A stretch of 64,000 nucleotides of DNA from Anaerocolumna jejuensis DSM 15929 (GTDB taxonomy: Bacteria > Bacillota > Clostridia > Lachnospirales > Lachnospiraceae), in NCBI RefSeq assembly GCF_900142215.1, contig NZ_FRAC01000020.1, positions 72,579 to 136,578 on the forward strand. Direction: 5' to 3'. Positions 63,744 to 64,000 of the stretch are shown in pieces. The notes under the pieces are model-generated. The model saw only the letters and a program-made list of their open reading frames with translations. It made no database searches and was not told the origin of the DNA. Position 1 is the stretch's first letter, and each line of letters begins with the position of its first letter. The translations under genes and the position numbers were made by a program.

Positions 63744-64000
63744 ATGGCAAAAGAGGAAATGACGGGATTAGGGCAGCTTGTGCTGCAGTCAGAAATGGAA
63801 GCACTGTACATAAAAGATATTCATATCGTGGAGCAGGCCAATGAACATGGAATTCTTTCCCTGCGCTTTCTTTCCGGGAAACAAATGGAGTCCATGGATG
63901 CTTTGCGTTACCAGGGGAGCAGGATACAGATTCTGGACAGGGAAGGAGCCTGTATTTTTTCGGGCGTCTGCACTGCCATTCAGCTTCGAAAAGAAAACCA
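63744..64000 (+). CDS. N-terminal part of an unknown protein, possibly VgrG/gpD-like hub protein
   Basis: ATG 63744 has GGAGG 5 nt upstream, and an open frame of 85 codons runs off the right edge. The residues KDIHIVEQANEHGILSLRF and IFSGVCTAIQL recall the start of phage gpD / VgrG hub proteins, where a short strand pattern is followed by an 'F-S-G-V' turn. This likeness is weak and only the first third of such a domain is visible. If right, a contractile injection or phage-tail-like cluster begins here. It could also be an unrelated beta-rich protein. GC content is higher than in the upstream spacer. Confidence 0.4.
   Translation, partial: MAKEEMTGLGQLVLQSEMEALYIKDIHIVEQANEHGILSLRFLSGKQMESMDALRYQGSRIQILDREGACIFSGVCTAIQLRKEN

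Overview
The window reads as a chromosomal segment of a moderately AT-rich Gram-positive anaerobe, most likely a Lachnospiraceae / cluster XIVa clostridium. This is inferred from the gene set: a type III glutamine synthetase, the serC-serA-DUF1015 trio, a glmS ribozyme, an EF-G-like paralogue, a YcdB/SLH surface protein and strong GGAGG ribosome-binding sites. Most of it is housekeeping and central metabolism. There are no rRNA, tRNA, CRISPR or intact IS elements.

Layout. 0-1 kb: 5' part of a zinc alcohol dehydrogenase that runs off the left edge. 1.5-5.2 kb (minus): the aromatic operon aroF-tyrA-aroA behind a near-consensus promoter. 5.4-10.2 kb: an EF-G-like GTPase, then a DUF1538 membrane protein with two PII-like proteins. 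10.3-17.7 kb: ygiQ, a ROK sugar kinase, a class I amidotransferase and an aldose-1-epimerase (both minus), then yqeG-aroK-aroQ and efp. 18.1-23.2 kb: a GC-richer block with a two-component system and an FtsX/MacB-type ABC exporter. It is flanked by two copies of a ~115 bp terminator-bearing repeat and looks acquired. 23.2-32.5 kb: accessory DNA with a gene remnant, two unrecognised small genes, SOS-regulated dinB, acetyltransferases, DegV, an XRE membrane regulator, an SdpI-like protein and an EamA half-transporter. This stretch also holds a decayed segmental duplication.

32.7-43.9 kb: pepT, then ilvD-ilvB, serC-serA-DUF1015 and a secreted SLH protein. 44-51.3 kb: manA, a DUF624 protein, glgB, mscS and glnA type III. 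51.6-60 kb: a TruA-like protein whose catalytic aspartate is glutamate, then a LacI regulator, a sugar-uptake system (binding protein and two permeases, no ATPase) and a GH31 alpha-xylosidase. Together these form an alpha-xyloside utilisation locus with a visible operator. 60-63.2 kb (minus): an acetyltransferase and glmS with its ribozyme. At 63.7 kb a new gene starts and is cut by the right edge. Its N-terminus weakly resembles a VgrG/gpD-type hub protein.

The metabolic genes fit together. DAHP synthase, shikimate kinase, type II dehydroquinase, EPSP synthase and prephenate dehydrogenase cover much of the route to tyrosine. ilvD/ilvB feed branched-chain synthesis and serC/serA feed serine. 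manA, glgB, the ROK kinase, glmS and the xyloside system handle sugars. The most unusual items are the DUF1538-PII-PII cassette, the TruA Asp-to-Glu change, the repeat-flanked exporter island, the reciprocally decayed duplication and the edge gene. Coordinates and motifs were read by eye; family assignments rest on recognised motifs, not on database searches.
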